Origin: Physella acuta
Lineage: Eukaryota; Mollusca; Gastropoda; Physidae
DNA length: 64,000 bases
NCBI RefSeq assembly: GCF_028476545.1
Contig: NW_026732507.1
Span: 62,001 to 126,000 of the forward strand
Reading direction: 5' to 3'
Part shown: piece by piece, positions 13,029-59,724 of the stretch
Layout of the letters: every line of letters starts with the position of its first letter
Numbering within the stretch: the stretch's first letter is position 1
Notes under the pieces: generated by a model
The model's database searches: none
What the model saw: the letters and a program-made list of their open reading frames with translations, nothing else
What the model was told of the DNA's origin: nothing
Position numbers and translations under genes: made by a program

Positions 13029-14640
13029 ATATATATATGTGTGTGTGTGTGTGTATGTGTGTGTAAGTGGGTGTGGGTGTGTTTATTTAAAAATGCTCGG
13101 AGATGACCTACAGGCTCTTGGCTTGTCACACAAAATTTTGACCTCATCCTCGTTGAATAAGTGCAGCATAAAAATCGCCACTTCATTTTTCAAAAATAAA
13201 ACTAGTAATGCGAGGTAGTCGTTCAAACTGACGTTAATCCACAACAACTGCTGTTAGTTTGAGTTAGTACGTGCCTGAATGTGTTTTAACGAATATAAAC
13301 TGGTGTAATTAACACCGAATTTTAATATCGATGAAATATTGATCAGAGTGAGAGAGGGGGAAAAAAGTCACTTTTAACTATGTGCTGCTAACCACAGTCA
13401 GATGTAAGGGCGATGCCCGGTGATGGATTTTATCACTTAGGTTTCTGAAATGATTTTGTTTATTCCCGGCGTTCTGTTAAAAAATGAACTGTTAACACGT
13501 ACGTAAAGATTAAGCGTTAGAAAGTTTCTTATTAGAGAATGTTGAGTAAAGACCACTTGCACGCGTTTCTGTGTCTTCAGATCGTATTTTTATCGGCTGA
13601 TTCAGCAAGTAAGTAGTTTCCCTGTTGTATCAAGTTTAAAGACTACCGCATCAACATGGTTATGTTTAAAATAGATTTGCCTTAAAAAGTACACTTATTT
13701 CTACAGCTTTAGTAGTGTGTATTTAACTTTAGTATTTTTGTGTGCTTTGATTGTTACCCTAACCCTGCTGCCCCTGACCATATTACTAATCCTTACTCCA
13801 GACCTGACCTAAAGTTAATTTTTACTTTAAAAATAAGGTTGAATTTTAAAAAAAGCAATACACAATAGGATGCATTTTTAAAACATCTTTTTTTTCAACA
13901 ATACAATTATTTTTGTGTTTCATTCGGCATTTCTAGATAGACTTAATTTACTAATGACACTATTATTTGCTCTATTTAATTGGTTTAGAGGTCCCAACGA
14001 TAAGGCTTAACTCGTTTTAAGAAATGCTTAAATTTATATGGGCATACATGAGCTGCACCAAAAATACTATATCAGTTCGTGTCTATGTCTTAAATTTAGA
14101 TATTCGATACGTATTTTTAAAAAAACCTATAGCTGATATCATATGCTATGACAACGACGATGTTACACATTCTTATGTGTAAGGAAAAAAAAAGAGGAAA
14201 CGCGAACGTTTGAAGCGGATCAAACAGGCAAAAACATACATAAAATCTCTTTCTTTATAGGCAGACCAAATAGGCACACAATAATTAGGCATCCAATTAA
14301 ATCAAATTTGATGACGTAGTCATAGGGTCTTGACCGACGTGATAAGTTAGAAATTAATTGGTCCGTTAGAAATGGTTGAAATTTCGATCGCCTGTTTTGA
14401 TCTATGACGGACGAAGACAAAAGCACGACAAAACCACAAGGAAACAAGTTAAATAAAAGCTTGTACTAAATGGGATTTAACATGACAGACAGGATCTCCT
14501 ATACATTTTGCATTTACAGGGCAGTTCTATACTTTAAAAAATACACACATAGACGCCCTGTCAAATTTTTTAAACACAACCCTAAGGAATTATGGTTTCT
14601 TTAAGACACCAACAGTATTGCAATCTTGAGTTATCTTATC
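13029..14640. other. Non-repetitive stretch without recognised gene
   Basis: A (GT)n remnant at 13030-13075, the right part of the microsatellite split by the Helitron, then mostly unique sequence. No frame I can support. Confidence 0.5.
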
Positions 14641-14646
14641 TTTAAG

Positions 14647-14832
14647 GAAACACCTTCAGCGCCGTACCATCAACGGCCACAACCATCACATCCACCACAA
14701 CTTCGCCTACGACTACAGCTAGCACTACAACACCAGCAACGACAACTCAATCAACGACAACACCAGCAACCACAACTCTATCAACGACGACCACACCAGC
14801 AACCACAGGCACCACGACCGGTGCACCTGCAG
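14647..14832 (+). CDS. Thr-rich mucin-like exon (partial gene)
   Basis: In one frame the segment reads as a run rich in Thr with Ser and Pro (e.g. TATTITSTTTSPTTTAST, ATTTQSTTTPATTTLS), then GAPAG at a good donor (CTGCAG/GTAAAA). Such tracts are heavily O-glycosylated linkers in secreted proteins. The acceptor is TTATCTTTAAG at 14646 or CACCTTCAG at 14659; the first makes a symmetric phase 1-1 exon. Another frame is also open because the repeats lack stops. The exon ends in phase 1 and so does not join directly to the exon at 18208. No upstream exons recognised. Confidence 0.42.
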
Positions 14833-14847
14833 GTAAAAAAAAAGTTC

Positions 14848-15029
14848 AATCCACATGTGGCTAGCCAACGTTATCTCATTATAATCCATATGTGGCTAGC
14901 TAACGTTATCTGGTCATATTCTACATGTGGCTAGCCAACGTTATCTGGTCATATTCTACATGTGGCTAGCCAACGTTATCTGGTCATAATCCACTTGTGG
15001 CTAGTCAACGTTATCTCTTTATAATCCAC
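14848..15029. repeat. 35-bp minisatellite, five copies
   Basis: Unit ATGTGGCTAGCCAACGTTAT with variable TCATTAT/GGTCATA, beginning 15 nt after the donor of the Thr-rich exon. Confidence 0.9.
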
Positions 15030-15109
15030 AAAGCAGAAGTCATTTTTATAGGGTCGTGTTTGAACGGTGGAGTGTACTGATGTTCCCCCAAAAATCTGGA
15101 GTTGGGGGT

Positions 15110-15265
15110 CCTAGCTCTAGTCCGTAGGTTGTCCTCGGGTCCATCTAGCTCTAATGAGTACCTGACTCATGTTAAATAAATACCAACGGGCATAGTACTG
15201 ACTATATTATCTCTTCGTATGTCAAGTAAAAAGAAACAGGTAACCTGTACTTTCTCTGACATAAT
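15110..15265 (+). mobile_element. tRNA-derived SINE fragment, old
   Basis: CTAGCTCTAATGAGTACCTG and GGGCATAGTACTGACTATAT match the plus-orientation body; the head is not recognisable. Confidence 0.55.
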
Positions 15266-15849
15266 GATCAACAGGTCGAAAAGGGTCAATCTGCTTTTAT
15301 TTTACAATACCTATTTTACGTGGAGGATTACCAAAAACTCACATGCTTACACCTTTCTATAATTTCACATTGATATTTTAGTAACTCAACATTAATAATA
15401 CGCTACATAACGACTGTTTTATGTCTTTAAATTATCAATTCGTAATTAAGGCTTTAAATGTAAGTTTGAGAATGAAATGTCAAAATAAATTTTAATAGCG
15501 TACAAAAACTCTGTGTGGGTAAGCTTTGAACAAGCTTTCTTCGCCATAATCTTTTATCGACCTGCTTGGTAGGCCTATAGACCAGAGTTCTCTGTCATGC
15601 TGGAGTATAGGCCACAAACTAGTTCCCCGTAGTTTTCTATCCTTCAGCCTTCTCTAGAGGAAGCGCTGTATTTTCTTGCGTTGTTTTTTTTCCTTATGTG
15701 CGATTCTCTTTTAGCTAGTACCATTTTTGACCCACCATGATGGAAATTTTCGACGTTCTCGGTGTCATGAAATATGTTTTGGGACGAGTTGTTTTATTTT
15801 GCAACTTGTCTTGGGATTTCCATCTGATAATAATGGTAGACGATTTAAG

Positions 15850-16127
15850 CAGTGTGTACCCTTTCCTACTCTCCCCCCCCCCCCCTCCCTCCGAGCCTCG
15901 GATCCTTTCTGTAGCAGGAAGAGTTTGGTGTTACATATAAAAAAATTATTAAAATGGACGGTTGCAAGCCCTGATTCCTCACTTCAGCCGAGCGATAATG
16001 GTCGACATTATTGAATAACATGACGCATAATGGCCAGTTAAGTGCGCCCCGTCCCCCTGAAAGTTTCAAGTGCCCTCCCCTCCCCTACCTTCAGAAGAAT
16101 AATGTCTGAAAGATGAAAGAAACTCTG
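15850..16127. mobile_element. Degraded hAT-type MITE relative
   Basis: C-rich interior with TTTCAAGTGCCC and the end ATGTCTGAAAGATGAAAGAA; the left end is uncertain. Confidence 0.4.
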
Positions 16128-16392
16128 GTTGACGTGTTAGCAATGCGCCTGTCAGTTCAAAGCGTGGGTCTATACATCTATTATTATTGTTATTTATTAT
16201 TATTTTATTAATGAGGAACTAAGGAAGCCGAGCTGACGATACGCATATAGTTGTTATTTAACCTGCCCATTAAGTCATGATATGCAAGGTAAATGTTAGG
16301 CTATACAAAGGGTAATGGGAAGGGGTAGTTAACGATTATATTATTTTCTGATCAGAGGCGTATTCGTGTCAGTTAAGGGGAGCGGTGAATCG

Positions 16393-16520
<128 letters not shown>

Positions 16521-17404
16521 AGTGTAGTGTAGGCCCACAATAAAAAACAATTAATCAGACAAAACAATACAAAACAAAACGCGGCAAAGAAGAACACAAC
16601 CAAGAACAAATCACAACAAGAAACGCAACACACCATGTATTGTAATCCTTGTAAAAACAAAACAATTTGACATAACGCAATAATAAAAATGTTTAAGACA
16701 AATGAACTATAGTAGGGGAAATAATCACTCTCTTAATATAGATCCGTATAGACCTACACTTTTAATGAGTAAGTCGACTACTGGATCTAAGTGGTTTTCC
16801 TTGCCAGACGGTTTGAGTCAGTCAACAACTGGAAATCGTCAATAACTTCCGGCCGAGTAATTAAATAAGCTTGTATAGTTCGAAGCAGTTCTGATATTTT
16901 TTTAATTGCCAGGTTTCTCGCGAGATGTGATGGGGTTTAGCAAATAAAGATTAATAATTTATTAATAACCATAATGCACGTTAAAACTGTGCTTTAAATT
17001 AAGTCTCGCTACTCTTTTCCGGTTCGGTATTTTAGCCAGGAACTGTAATCGGCGCATAGCACGGGATTACGTCCCCTTGTAACTAAACTGTACAGAAAAC
17101 AAGTGCAGACAAAAATTCAAATATTTAAAAAAAAATTTGAACTATTGTTTTTGACTTATTATATAATTATTATCCCCAATACCGGGTTCTGTTAATTAAT
17201 TATAAAACTGCTTTCTAGAAAAGTTTTCCCCCTCATAAATTGCACAACTCTAACACATTAGATATCATCAAAATAGGACATTTCTTTACATAACCTCTGT
17301 TTCCATGAAATAACTCTCAAACCAAACTCTGTGATTTACGGAAACCAAGTGATTGTTAAGTGACTCGTAGGAAAGATGCCCAGAAGGAAAGCGTGTTATA
17401 AATA

Positions 17405-17407
<3 letters not shown>

Positions 17408-17461
<54 letters not shown>
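17408..17461. repeat. (AT)n microsatellite
   Basis: Pure AT repeat. Confidence 0.95.
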
Positions 17462-17465
<4 letters not shown>

Positions 17466-17910
17466 GAGTGTGTGGGTCTGTTTGTGTATTTGTTTATATT
17501 TTTTACCATGTACACAATTCTGTTTGTAAACTAATGATACAAATTTACAATTACTGACTAGAATATATTCCATTTCACAGTTACACGCGCGCCGTTTGTT
17601 AAAGGCCAAGTAGCTGCTAATATATACAGAGGCACACAGCCAAACTGTCAGATAGACGCGTGTTCGGCCTCTGTGCTGGTAACGTATCTGGCAAGGTAAA
17701 CTGAGTACTGTCTGTGATCGAGTGTGAATATGTGCTTGTGTGTGTATGTACGTGTGTGTGTGTATACGTGTGTGTGTGCGTGTACGTGTGTGTGTGACTG
17801 ACAGAGAAAGAGAACGTGTGTTCTTTATATTCCAGTATTACACTGGACACCTGAAAATAATTCTCACGCATTTACACGTCAAGTAACGCGAGAAATATTG
17901 TACAACGGTG

Positions 17911-17985
17911 TGGTCGAGCGGTAGAGCGTGTGAACATCAACCCGAGAACTCGGGTTCGCTTCCTATTCATTTCTTATACCATGAC
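17911..17985 (+). mobile_element. tRNA-like SINE head of a second family
   Basis: TGGTCGAGCGG fits the A-box consensus and GGGTTCGCTTCC is one base off a B box, about 35 nt apart. It continues into non-tRNA sequence, so a SINE head is more likely than a tRNA gene. Confidence 0.45.
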
Positions 17986-18207
17986 CTACAGGCGTAGCAT
18001 GCATTTGGTCATGGTAGATTGAGGGGGGGGGGTATTTTAGTTACTATATAACCAACCCTGTACAGTGACCACACAAAATGGCCGGCTCGATTTATTTATT
18101 TTTATTAACTCCCTTGACACCCCCCCCCCCCCCTGCCCCCTCCACACATTCCCACCCATGTTTATTTCATATTTTTATCACAACATAAAATTATATTTCC
18201 CCAACAG

Positions 18208-18370
18208 ATCGCCGATCCATTGTGCAACGCTATGCAGCCAAAACAAGCTCTGTCTGTATTACCGTCTGGCGGATCAGTTGGATGGCAGTACCAGCAGTAA
18301 AATTTGCTATCTTTACAATCTACCACCTACCATTGCCACGAACACGTTTAAGTATTTAGGGAATGTTTGA
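18208..18370 (+). CDS. PAN/apple-like terminal exon (partial gene)
   Basis: After the acceptor TATATTTCCCCAACAG the frame reads SPIHCATLCSQNKLCLYYRL, then KICYLYNLPPT and a stop after FKYLGNV. The spacing C-x3-C-x5-C…C-YLY resembles PAN/apple domains, common in molluscan secreted proteins with Thr-rich linkers. The incoming phase (2) does not match the Thr-rich exon's outgoing phase (1), so at least one more exon would be needed or the two are unrelated. An AATAAA lies near 18652 on the plus strand. Function unknown. Confidence 0.42.
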
Positions 18371-18397
18371 TGTATGTTAATGTTGCTTGGCTTAGTT

Positions 18398-18832
18398 AGG
18401 GTCATCCATAAATAACGTTACACTCATAGAAGAGAGGGGGGGGGGGTCGTAATTTTGAAACAATGTGCGATAAATAGGGGATGTTGGGGGGGGGGGGGAG
18501 TTTAGATAGTGTGACGTCGCACTTTTGCATTAAAATAAGTGTTAAAAAACGAATTTTAGCCGTTATTTTTGGTTGTAGAAAACTTTTTTAATCAATTGTA
18601 ATAGAAAATGATTAAAATACTCTATGTTGACCATGCTCCGTTTATATTTTAAAAATAAATCAATGTTAAAAAAAAGTAAACTGCAATTTTGAGGGTTTTT
18701 TTTGGGCTGAGGTGTGACCTTATTTAAGTGGGGGGGGGGGGGGGGGGGAAAGGGAGATCTGGATTTTTGTAACAATGAGGGGGGTATGTAAAAATTATTT
18801 TTTAAAGTAAAACGTCATTTATGTATCAACCC
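18398..18832. mobile_element. MITE of the same family, older
   Basis: GGGTCATCCATAAATAACGT to AACGTCATTTATGTATC, with matching interior (TTAAAAAACGAATTTTAGCC) and long poly-G runs. It sits just 3' of the possible PAN exon. Confidence 0.65.
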
Positions 18833-18879
18833 ATTGTGTTTAGTAGACCACATAGCTGAGTGGATGTTCCACTCCCCCC

Positions 18880-18975
18880 CCTCTATTCAGAGTTTCTTCC
18901 GCCCCCCCCCTCCCCCGAGTTTCTCCGCCCCCCCCCCCACGAAGAAAGTCTACCACCCCCCCCCCCCCCCAAACA
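18880..18975. mobile_element. Degraded hAT-type MITE remnants
   Basis: CAGAGTTTCTTCCGCC and GAGTTTCTCCGCC next to long poly-C; fragmentary. Confidence 0.35.
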
Positions 18976-19754
18976 AAATGGAATTTATAAAGAAAATATA
19001 AACTTTTAACAGTTTAGTACATTTTTTTGAAAGAAAACGATATTTAAAAAAACAACAACTGCAAAATGAGCAGAGAAACAACTCGTCAGGGGCTGAGGGG
19101 TTGGGGGGGGGGGGGGTCGTGTCAGAACTCCCCCCCCCCTGAACTCTAGAGAAAAACTTGTCTTACCCGTGTTGCTTTATTATTTTTACAATTTGAACAT
19201 TTTTAATGATATATATAATATAAGCTACAGTTTTACGTACTTGACATAGCAAATAGCCTACATATAATAGGCTATAAATAAACGCCACTGGGGGGGGGGG
19301 GGGTAACCATATGATAATCAAATAAAAGTTAGCCAACGACAATATACTTGATAATCTAACAGGGGTAGCCACAACTTAAAGCGTGATAATGAGACAAGGG
19401 TTGCCGAATATAATAAAATTTGAGAAACCAGTAAGGGTAGCTACCACTTCAGGTAATCAATAAGCACTTAAGAAGGATTGTCTTGTATTTACCAAATCAA
19501 TCGATAGTTCTCAAGCCAGATCTAGAAGGCTGTTGGTAGAATTAGGTGCATCGGGTCCACACTGTGTGTGTCAATGTTTGTATTTTATTATTTTGCTGTG
19601 TTGATTTGATGGTACACTGTCATATTATTTTGCTTAAAGTTGATATCTCTATGTAATAAATTATTATCACAGCAATTTACACAGAACTTTAAGGCAAAGT
19701 GGGAGGTGACAGAGCCTGTTCAATGTTCAAAGCTCTCACCTGCCCCCTCCCCCA

Positions 19755-19872
19755 CTCACGTGAGAGAGGTACCTGACCATGTTAGGGAAAGTAAAGATAG
19801 CTGGGCCACACACTTGCTTTGAATGCAGGTCAGAGAAATGGATGCACTTTACTTCCTCTGCCATACCTACTG
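19755..19872 (+). mobile_element. Possible tRNA-derived SINE fragment
   Basis: GAGGTACCTGACCATGTTAG and GGGAAAGTAAAGATAGCTGG resemble the SINE body in plus orientation; short and diverged. Confidence 0.4.
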
Positions 19873-21367
19873 TCAGGACTGAAAGGGGCATAACTTTGTA
19901 AGAATACTTCTTATATTGTATTAGTTTCTGGATAAGTATATGGTTTAAAAACTTATGAACTCTTTTTCATCTGGTGGCCGGTCATAAATCCCCAAGACAC
20001 CAACCTGGACAATAGCCCCTGATTGATGTTTATGTAAAAAAATAAATACAAATGATGATGACAACTAAAAATTCTAATTAGAATCAAAACAAGCATAAGA
20101 GTAAAATCAGCATTTTATTATGAATTGAAAATTTGAATTTATCATTTTATAAAATGTTGCGGGAGTGGGGTTATGACCGGCAGCCATTTTATCTGTATTG
20201 TGGTCTTTAATGTGTATTGTTGTGATGAGTATTGTACTGACGACTATTGTACTAAAAAAAATTTTTTTTTTCTTTTTTAACAATTTCAGCAGCTAATAAT
20301 ATAAAAAGATTTCATTGTAGGCTGATTTGTATGCTTTTGTAAAGCAATACATTTATCAGAAACTGACTTAATTATTGTTATATAATTGTATGTGATACAG
20401 GATGTTTGCAGGATGTTGGGTATACTAATTATCAAGAACAATAAAAAAATAAACATTGACCACAAAGTACCAACTCTAGCCAGTCCCAATTAAAATCAAA
20501 TGTGCCAAAAATCTTTAATTACCCTAATATGAGTCCTTGTTAAAAGCATCACATACATTAGTGTAGTGGGTGTAACACAAAAAAAAAAATATATATATAA
20601 GTGTGTAGCTTTTCTAATTAATAGTTACTATATAAGATATTGATGTAATGGTCTAGTTTCCTTTTTTTTTTCTAAAATTAAAGGCAAATAAAGACAAGAC
20701 ACAAATAAAACAAAAATTATGCATTTATTTTCAACAAAAGTATTGTGGTGTATAAAGAATTTCAGTAACAAAAAAATATGTATATACAATCTTAAGAAAT
20801 CTTTGATATCTTTAATTAAACCGGGGACATTAACTTTCATTATTAGCAAAACACAATTTAAAAGTAAAAAAACATGCAATAAAACTGTTGTCGAATTTTC
20901 AGTTGCCTATTGTCTTTTTTATCATTGGCTAACAAGCTAACAATACTAACATACTAAAAGATATTTGGAAAAAAAGAATTTGAATAGCAAATTTATCAAC
21001 CAAAATTTAATATTTTATAACATTAGTGTAATAACGACAAAATGACTTCTGGTTTTATTAAGGCTAGAAATAGTTAAACAAATAATTACTAGCAATGCAA
21101 TAGTAATTTAGCAAACACTTTTATTTTTAATTTGGATTAGTAGAGTCAGGGTATTGTAGTGATAGGGGATGTTATATTATTTAATAGAAATACAATACTA
21201 CATTATACACCATTGAGCACTATTGTGTATTTATCATGAAAAACAATTGATGTGACTTTTACTGTTTTACTCTCCCTGGCCATTCCGGTTGACTTCAAGG
21301 AGAGGTTGAGATCAGTATTTAGAAACATTAGAATTGAAAACATAGCTTTTCAATGGCTTATATTCAA

Positions 21368-21734
21368 GGGGTCGTCCATAAATGACGTCACAATCACAGG
21401 GGGGAGAGAGGTCCGTAATTTTGTGACTGTATGATGAGGGGAGGGGGGGGGTTCATTATAAAAAAGCAATGTTAGAAAATGAATTTTAGACGTTATTTCG
21501 CGTTTTAGAAAACTGTTTTAATAAATTGCAATAGGAATTGGTTAAAATACTCTATTTTGACAGAGTTCAGACAAGATTTTAAGAAAAATTCAACTGCAAT
21601 TTTGAGGGGGATTGTAGGCTTAGGTGTGACGTCATTTTAGGGGGGGTCTGGCTTTTTGTGATGATGTGTGACGGAGGGGAGGGGGGGAGGTAAAAATCGT
21701 CAAAAAAAGCATGCCATCATTTATGGATGACCCC
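21368..21734. mobile_element. MITE of the GGGGTCGTCCATAAATGACG family
   Basis: 367 bp with the same inverted ends and similar interior to 49631-50030; no clear target duplication. Confidence 0.72.
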
Positions 21735-22039
21735 CGATAAAAAAATATGAAAATAAGTGTAATTAATGGTTCCCAAACAGCTTTTAATTTTTTTAAATGT
21801 AACTATAATTTTATTGCTTACCATGTGTTTAAAAAGATTTTTTAAAAAAATTTGAATGATTACATAGACTTTTCAAGCTTATTACAGTACTATAATTAAA
21901 TCAGTTTTATACATTAAAAAATGTGTATTTTATTTTAGTTTGAAACCTTTTGTAAAGAAAAACTGAATGTGCTCCAAAAGAAAAATGACATTAACTTTGA
22001 ACTAATTTGATCGGTGAAGTAAAATAATAGAATAAAAAC

Positions 22040-22045
22040 TTTAAT
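22040..22045 (-). promoter_or_regulatory. Possible poly(A) signal ATTAAA of the laminin gene
   Basis: ATTAAA on the minus strand about 12 nt after the stop codon. It would give a very short 3' UTR; an AATAAA on the minus strand near 21930 is an alternative. Confidence 0.35.
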
Positions 22046-22056
22046 TTTGAAAATGT

Positions 22057-55697
<33,641 letters not shown>

Positions 55698-56675
55698 ACA
55701 AAAAGACTGCTTGTATTCGTTGTATTCAGTTCTTTAAAAGATAATCCAATTATTTACTGTATAGCTCATAGGATGTAGATGGTTTTGGTAAATAGTGGCC
55801 TCGATTTACGAATGTGAATGTTTCAGGATACAAACGCGCAACTGACAAAAAAAAATACCAACTCTGACTATTTAATAATACTTTTATTTATAATATCGTA
55901 CGGAAGGCTACATTTTAGTCTTTTTTTCTTGCAGGAATTTAAAGTAATGTTTTAATGTAACCCTCCCCAGTATTTTCTCTAAAAATAGTTTTTTTAACCA
56001 GGTAGGACTAACTGCCCATTGGTTTTAGGGGTAGAATCTTTTCGGTGACGTCACAAACTACTAGAATTCCGTCCCACTTTAATCAATCCTTTGAACGAAA
56101 ATCGTAATTTTATTTTTCGGTTGAAAATATTAGTAGGGTTGTTTCCTTTTCGTTTGATGAAATTAACCGAGAACAATGCTAATTGCTAATCAATATTGAA
56201 AAAAAAAATGGGTACATTTTTTTCTTTTTATTACAATCTACATAACATGCAATGTAACTTTTTAAAATGCAAAAGTGTAAAGCAACACCCCCCCCCCCCC
56301 CACCAACACTCCGTCCTGTTTGCGACGCATTTCTAAACCCCCAAGGAATGTGACGCCATTTATTGTCGACCCCCTAAGTCGTTGTTTAAGCTTATCGAAT
56401 ATTTCTTGTGTTGTTAGGGTATCGATTATATTAATTTTTTACAAAATCTCTGAGGAAATCAATACCATATGCTTACCCCCCCCCCACGACCACCACCGCA
56501 CCCAACGGCTGGGCGCCATTATATTCCCAGCTTATGACGGCAGGGCGCCATTTTCCCAGCTTATGACGGTAGGGCGCCATTTTCCCAGCGTCGTATGTTA
56601 CAACTGGTGTCAATGTTGATTTTGTCCCCACGAGTTCAACCACTGAGCCAAATGGCATACACAGTTGTTTACATA

Positions 56676-56868
56676 CAGAGTTTCCTTCAGGGACGTCTTC
56701 GTCCTCCCCCCCCCCCTCTCTCTCTAACGTCTACCGCCCCTCCCGAACGAAATAGAATTTTTTTTTAAAATTATACTTTCATCAGTGTCTGCCCATCACC
56801 GCTCAGAAAAATTTCAAATGCTCCCCCCCCCCTCCCCACCCGGAGAAAAAAGTCTGGAAGAAACACTG
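56676..56868. mobile_element. hAT-type MITE with perfect 8-bp target duplication
   Basis: 193 bp, ends CAGAGTTTCCTTCAGG and the near-inverse GTCTGGAAGAAACACTG, with poly-C tracts inside. Flanked on both sides by TTTACATA (56668-56675, 56869-56876). Confidence 0.85.
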
Positions 56869-57136
56869 TTTACATATAAGAAAATTTGGAACTACAGTTT
56901 GGGTCAGTTATGTAAGGGGTGGAGGCGTGATTATCCCCATCTATTTCTTTGCTTAACACACAACTCAAACTTTATATTAATTAAGATTGAATTTAGTAAA
57001 CATTTTTTTAACCTGAGATCATTACTAATGATAAGTGCGAGAAGAGTTATCTTTACTGCACGTAGAGTTACCGAACCTGTTATTGGTGGTCACCATTGGC
57101 TCGACACCTGTGTTTGATAGACTAATTCCGCGCTCA

Positions 57137-57324
57137 CACCGCGTTTACACTTGCGACATGTATACTATACATGTCTAGAAAAAAACCTTCGTAATAACTT
57201 AAATAAGTGAGTAGCCCTATACCCCTATACATGTTCTGTTAAAATTAACGTAGGTCTAAAGCGAAGTTGTTTTTCTTTCTTTCTAGACGTGTATAGTATA
57301 CATGCCGCAAGTGTAAACGCGGTG
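57137..57324. mobile_element. Hairpin MITE, about 45-bp inverted ends
   Basis: CACCGCGTTTACACTTGCG with CATGTATACTATACATG at one end and its near complement at the other, 188 bp in all. Flanks read TCA on both sides, so a 3-bp target duplication is possible. Confidence 0.7.
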
Positions 57325-57590
57325 TCAGGCTTTGGGCGACTCAAATGCCTTTAATTCTACCAAAACTTTTTGTAATATAGGCCCAGTCTCAAACAACGTT
57401 TGAAGAAACTATTCCAATCAACGAATATAGGTACTGCATCTGATTCAACGAACACATTTGACCGTTTATATCAAGACTAAAGGGACTGTCTCAGTTAACG
57501 AACATTTGGACTATATCACAATTATAGTTTTTATATTCCCACGAAAACTACCTACTATGTTTTACTCTATTCCCAACGGCCGTGGTCAAA

Positions 57591-57916
57591 ACGTTTTATA
57601 TAACCTAACTACAAACGTTTTATATAACCTAGCTACAAACGTTTTATATAACTTAACTACAAACGTTTTATATAACCTAACTACAAACGTTTTATATAAC
57701 TTAGCTACAAACGTTTTATATAACCTAACTACAAACGTTTTATATAACCTAACTACAAACGTTTTATATAACCTAACTACAAACGTTTTATATAACCTAA
57801 CTACAAACGTTTTATATAACCTAACTACAAACGTTTTATATAACCTAACTATAAACGTTTTATATAACCTAACTACAAACGTTTTATATAACCTAACTAC
57901 AAACGTTTTATATACA
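57591..57916. repeat. 24-bp minisatellite, about 13.5 copies
   Basis: ACGTTTTATATAACCTAACT plus ACAA. Being 24 bp and stop-free in one frame, it creates an NVLYNLTT open frame of 155 codons with no other sign of coding. Confidence 0.92.
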
Positions 57917-59076
57917 CTAACCTAACCACACACTGGAAACTCAGTTGTTATCCACAACTTCGTGCACAACAGCACAGGATGTCCATAGAATTTTAATTAC
58001 ACCAAAGTTATACTGTCACACATACATACATAACTAAACTAATCACAACAGTACATGTCCAGAGTTTTAAGAAAGTGTTGAGAACACAGTCCAACATCAT
58101 ACAAAAAGACTGCTTGTATTCGTTGTATTCAGTTCTTTAAAAGATAATCCAATTATTTACTGTATAGCTCATAGGATGTAGATGGTTTTGGTAAATAGTG
58201 GCCTCGATTTACGAATGTGAATGTTTCAGGATACAAACGCGCAACTGACAAAAAAAAAATACCAACTCTGACTATTTAATAATACTTTTATTTATAATAT
58301 CGTACGGAAGGCTACATTTTAGTCTTTTTTTCTTGCAGGAATTTAAAGTAATGTTTTAATGTAACCCTCCCCAGTATTTTCTCTAAAAATAGTTTTTTTA
58401 ACCAGGTAGGACTAACTGCCCATTGGTTTTAGGGGTAGAATCTTTTCGGTGACGTCACAAACTACTAGAATTCCGTCCCACTTTAATCAATCCTTTGAAC
58501 GAAAATCGTAATTTTATTTTTCGGTTGAAAATATTAGTAGGGTTGTTTCCTTTTCGTTTGATGAAATTAACCGAGAACAATGCTAATTGCTAATCAATAT
58601 TGAAAAAAAAAATGGGTACATTTTTTACTTTTTATTACAATCTACATAACATGCAATGTAACTTTTTAAAATGCAAAAGTGTAAAGCAACACCCCCCCCC
58701 CCACCAACACTCCGTCCTGTTTGCGACGCATTTCTAAACCCCCAAGGAATGTGACGCCATTTATTGTCGACCCCCTAAGTCGTTGTTTAAGCTTATCGAA
58801 TATTTCTTGTGTTGTTAGGGTATCGATTATATTAATTTTTTACAAAATCTCTGAGGAAATCAATACCATATGCTTACCCCCCCCCCACGACCACCACCGC
58901 ACCCAACGGCTGGGCGCCATTATATTCCCAGCTTATGACGGCAGGGCGCCATTTTCCCAGCTTATGACGGTAGGGCGCCATTTTCCCAGCGTCGTATGTT
59001 ACAACTGGTGTCAATGTTGATTTTGTCCCCACGAGTTCAACCACTGAGCCAAATGGCATACACAGTTGTTTACATA

Positions 59077-59268
59077 CAGAGTTTCCTTCAGGGACGTCTT
59101 CGTCCTCCCCCCCCCCTCTCTCTCTAACGTCTACCGCCCCTCCCGAACGAAATAGAATTTTTTTTTAAAATTATACTTTCATCAGTGTCTGCCCATCACC
59201 GCTCAGAAAAATTTCAAATGCTCCCCCCCCCCTCCCCACCCGGAGAAAAAAGTCTGGAAGAAACACTG
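59077..59268. mobile_element. hAT-type MITE, duplicated copy
   Basis: Same insertion as 56676-56868, carried along in the 2.4-kb tandem duplication, with the same TTTACATA flanks. Confidence 0.85.
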
Positions 59269-59536
59269 TTTACATATAAGAAAATTTGGAACTACAGTTT
59301 GGGTCAGTTATGTAAGGGGTGGAGGCGTGATTATCCCCATCTATTTCTTTGCTTAACACACAACTCAAACTTTATATTAATTAAGATTGAATTTAGTAAA
59401 CATTTTTTTAACCTGAGATCATTACTAATGATAAGTGCGAGAAGAGTTATCTTTACTGCACGTAGAGTTACCGAACCTGTTATTGGTGGTCACCATTGGC
59501 TCGACACCTGTGTTTGATAGACTAATTCCGCGCTCA

Positions 59537-59724
59537 CACCGCGTTTACACTTGCGACATGTATACTATACATGTCTAGAAAAAAACCTTCGTAATAACTT
59601 AAATAAGTGAGTAGCCCTATACCCCTATACATGTTCTGTTAAAATTAACGTAGGTCTAAAGCGAAGTTGTTTTTCTTTCTTTCTAGACGTGTATAGTATA
59701 CATGCCGCAAGTGTAAACGCGGTG
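59537..59724. mobile_element. Hairpin MITE, duplicated copy
   Basis: Same element as 57137-57324, inside copy 2 of the tandem duplication. Confidence 0.7.

Larger units (their letters stand above)
18840..21367. other. Intergenic between the PAN-like exon and the laminin 3' end
   Basis: Poly-C/G runs to about 19300, a possible SINE fragment, then AT-rich sequence. No gene seen. Confidence 0.5.

Noticed and set aside
17911-17985. tRNA gene
   Set aside because: A and B boxes are present, but I could not pair an acceptor stem or full cloverleaf; it fits a SINE head better.
56320-56619. 99-codon plus frame (and its copy at 58721)
   Set aside because: Lies in the laminin upstream region, overlaps repeats, lacks any domain or coding bias I can see, and is duplicated only because the region is.
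57458-57925. 155-codon open frame with NVLYNLTT repeats (and its copy at 59858-60325)
   Set aside because: The frame is created by a 24-bp stop-free tandem repeat; no splice sites, signal peptide or domain support it.
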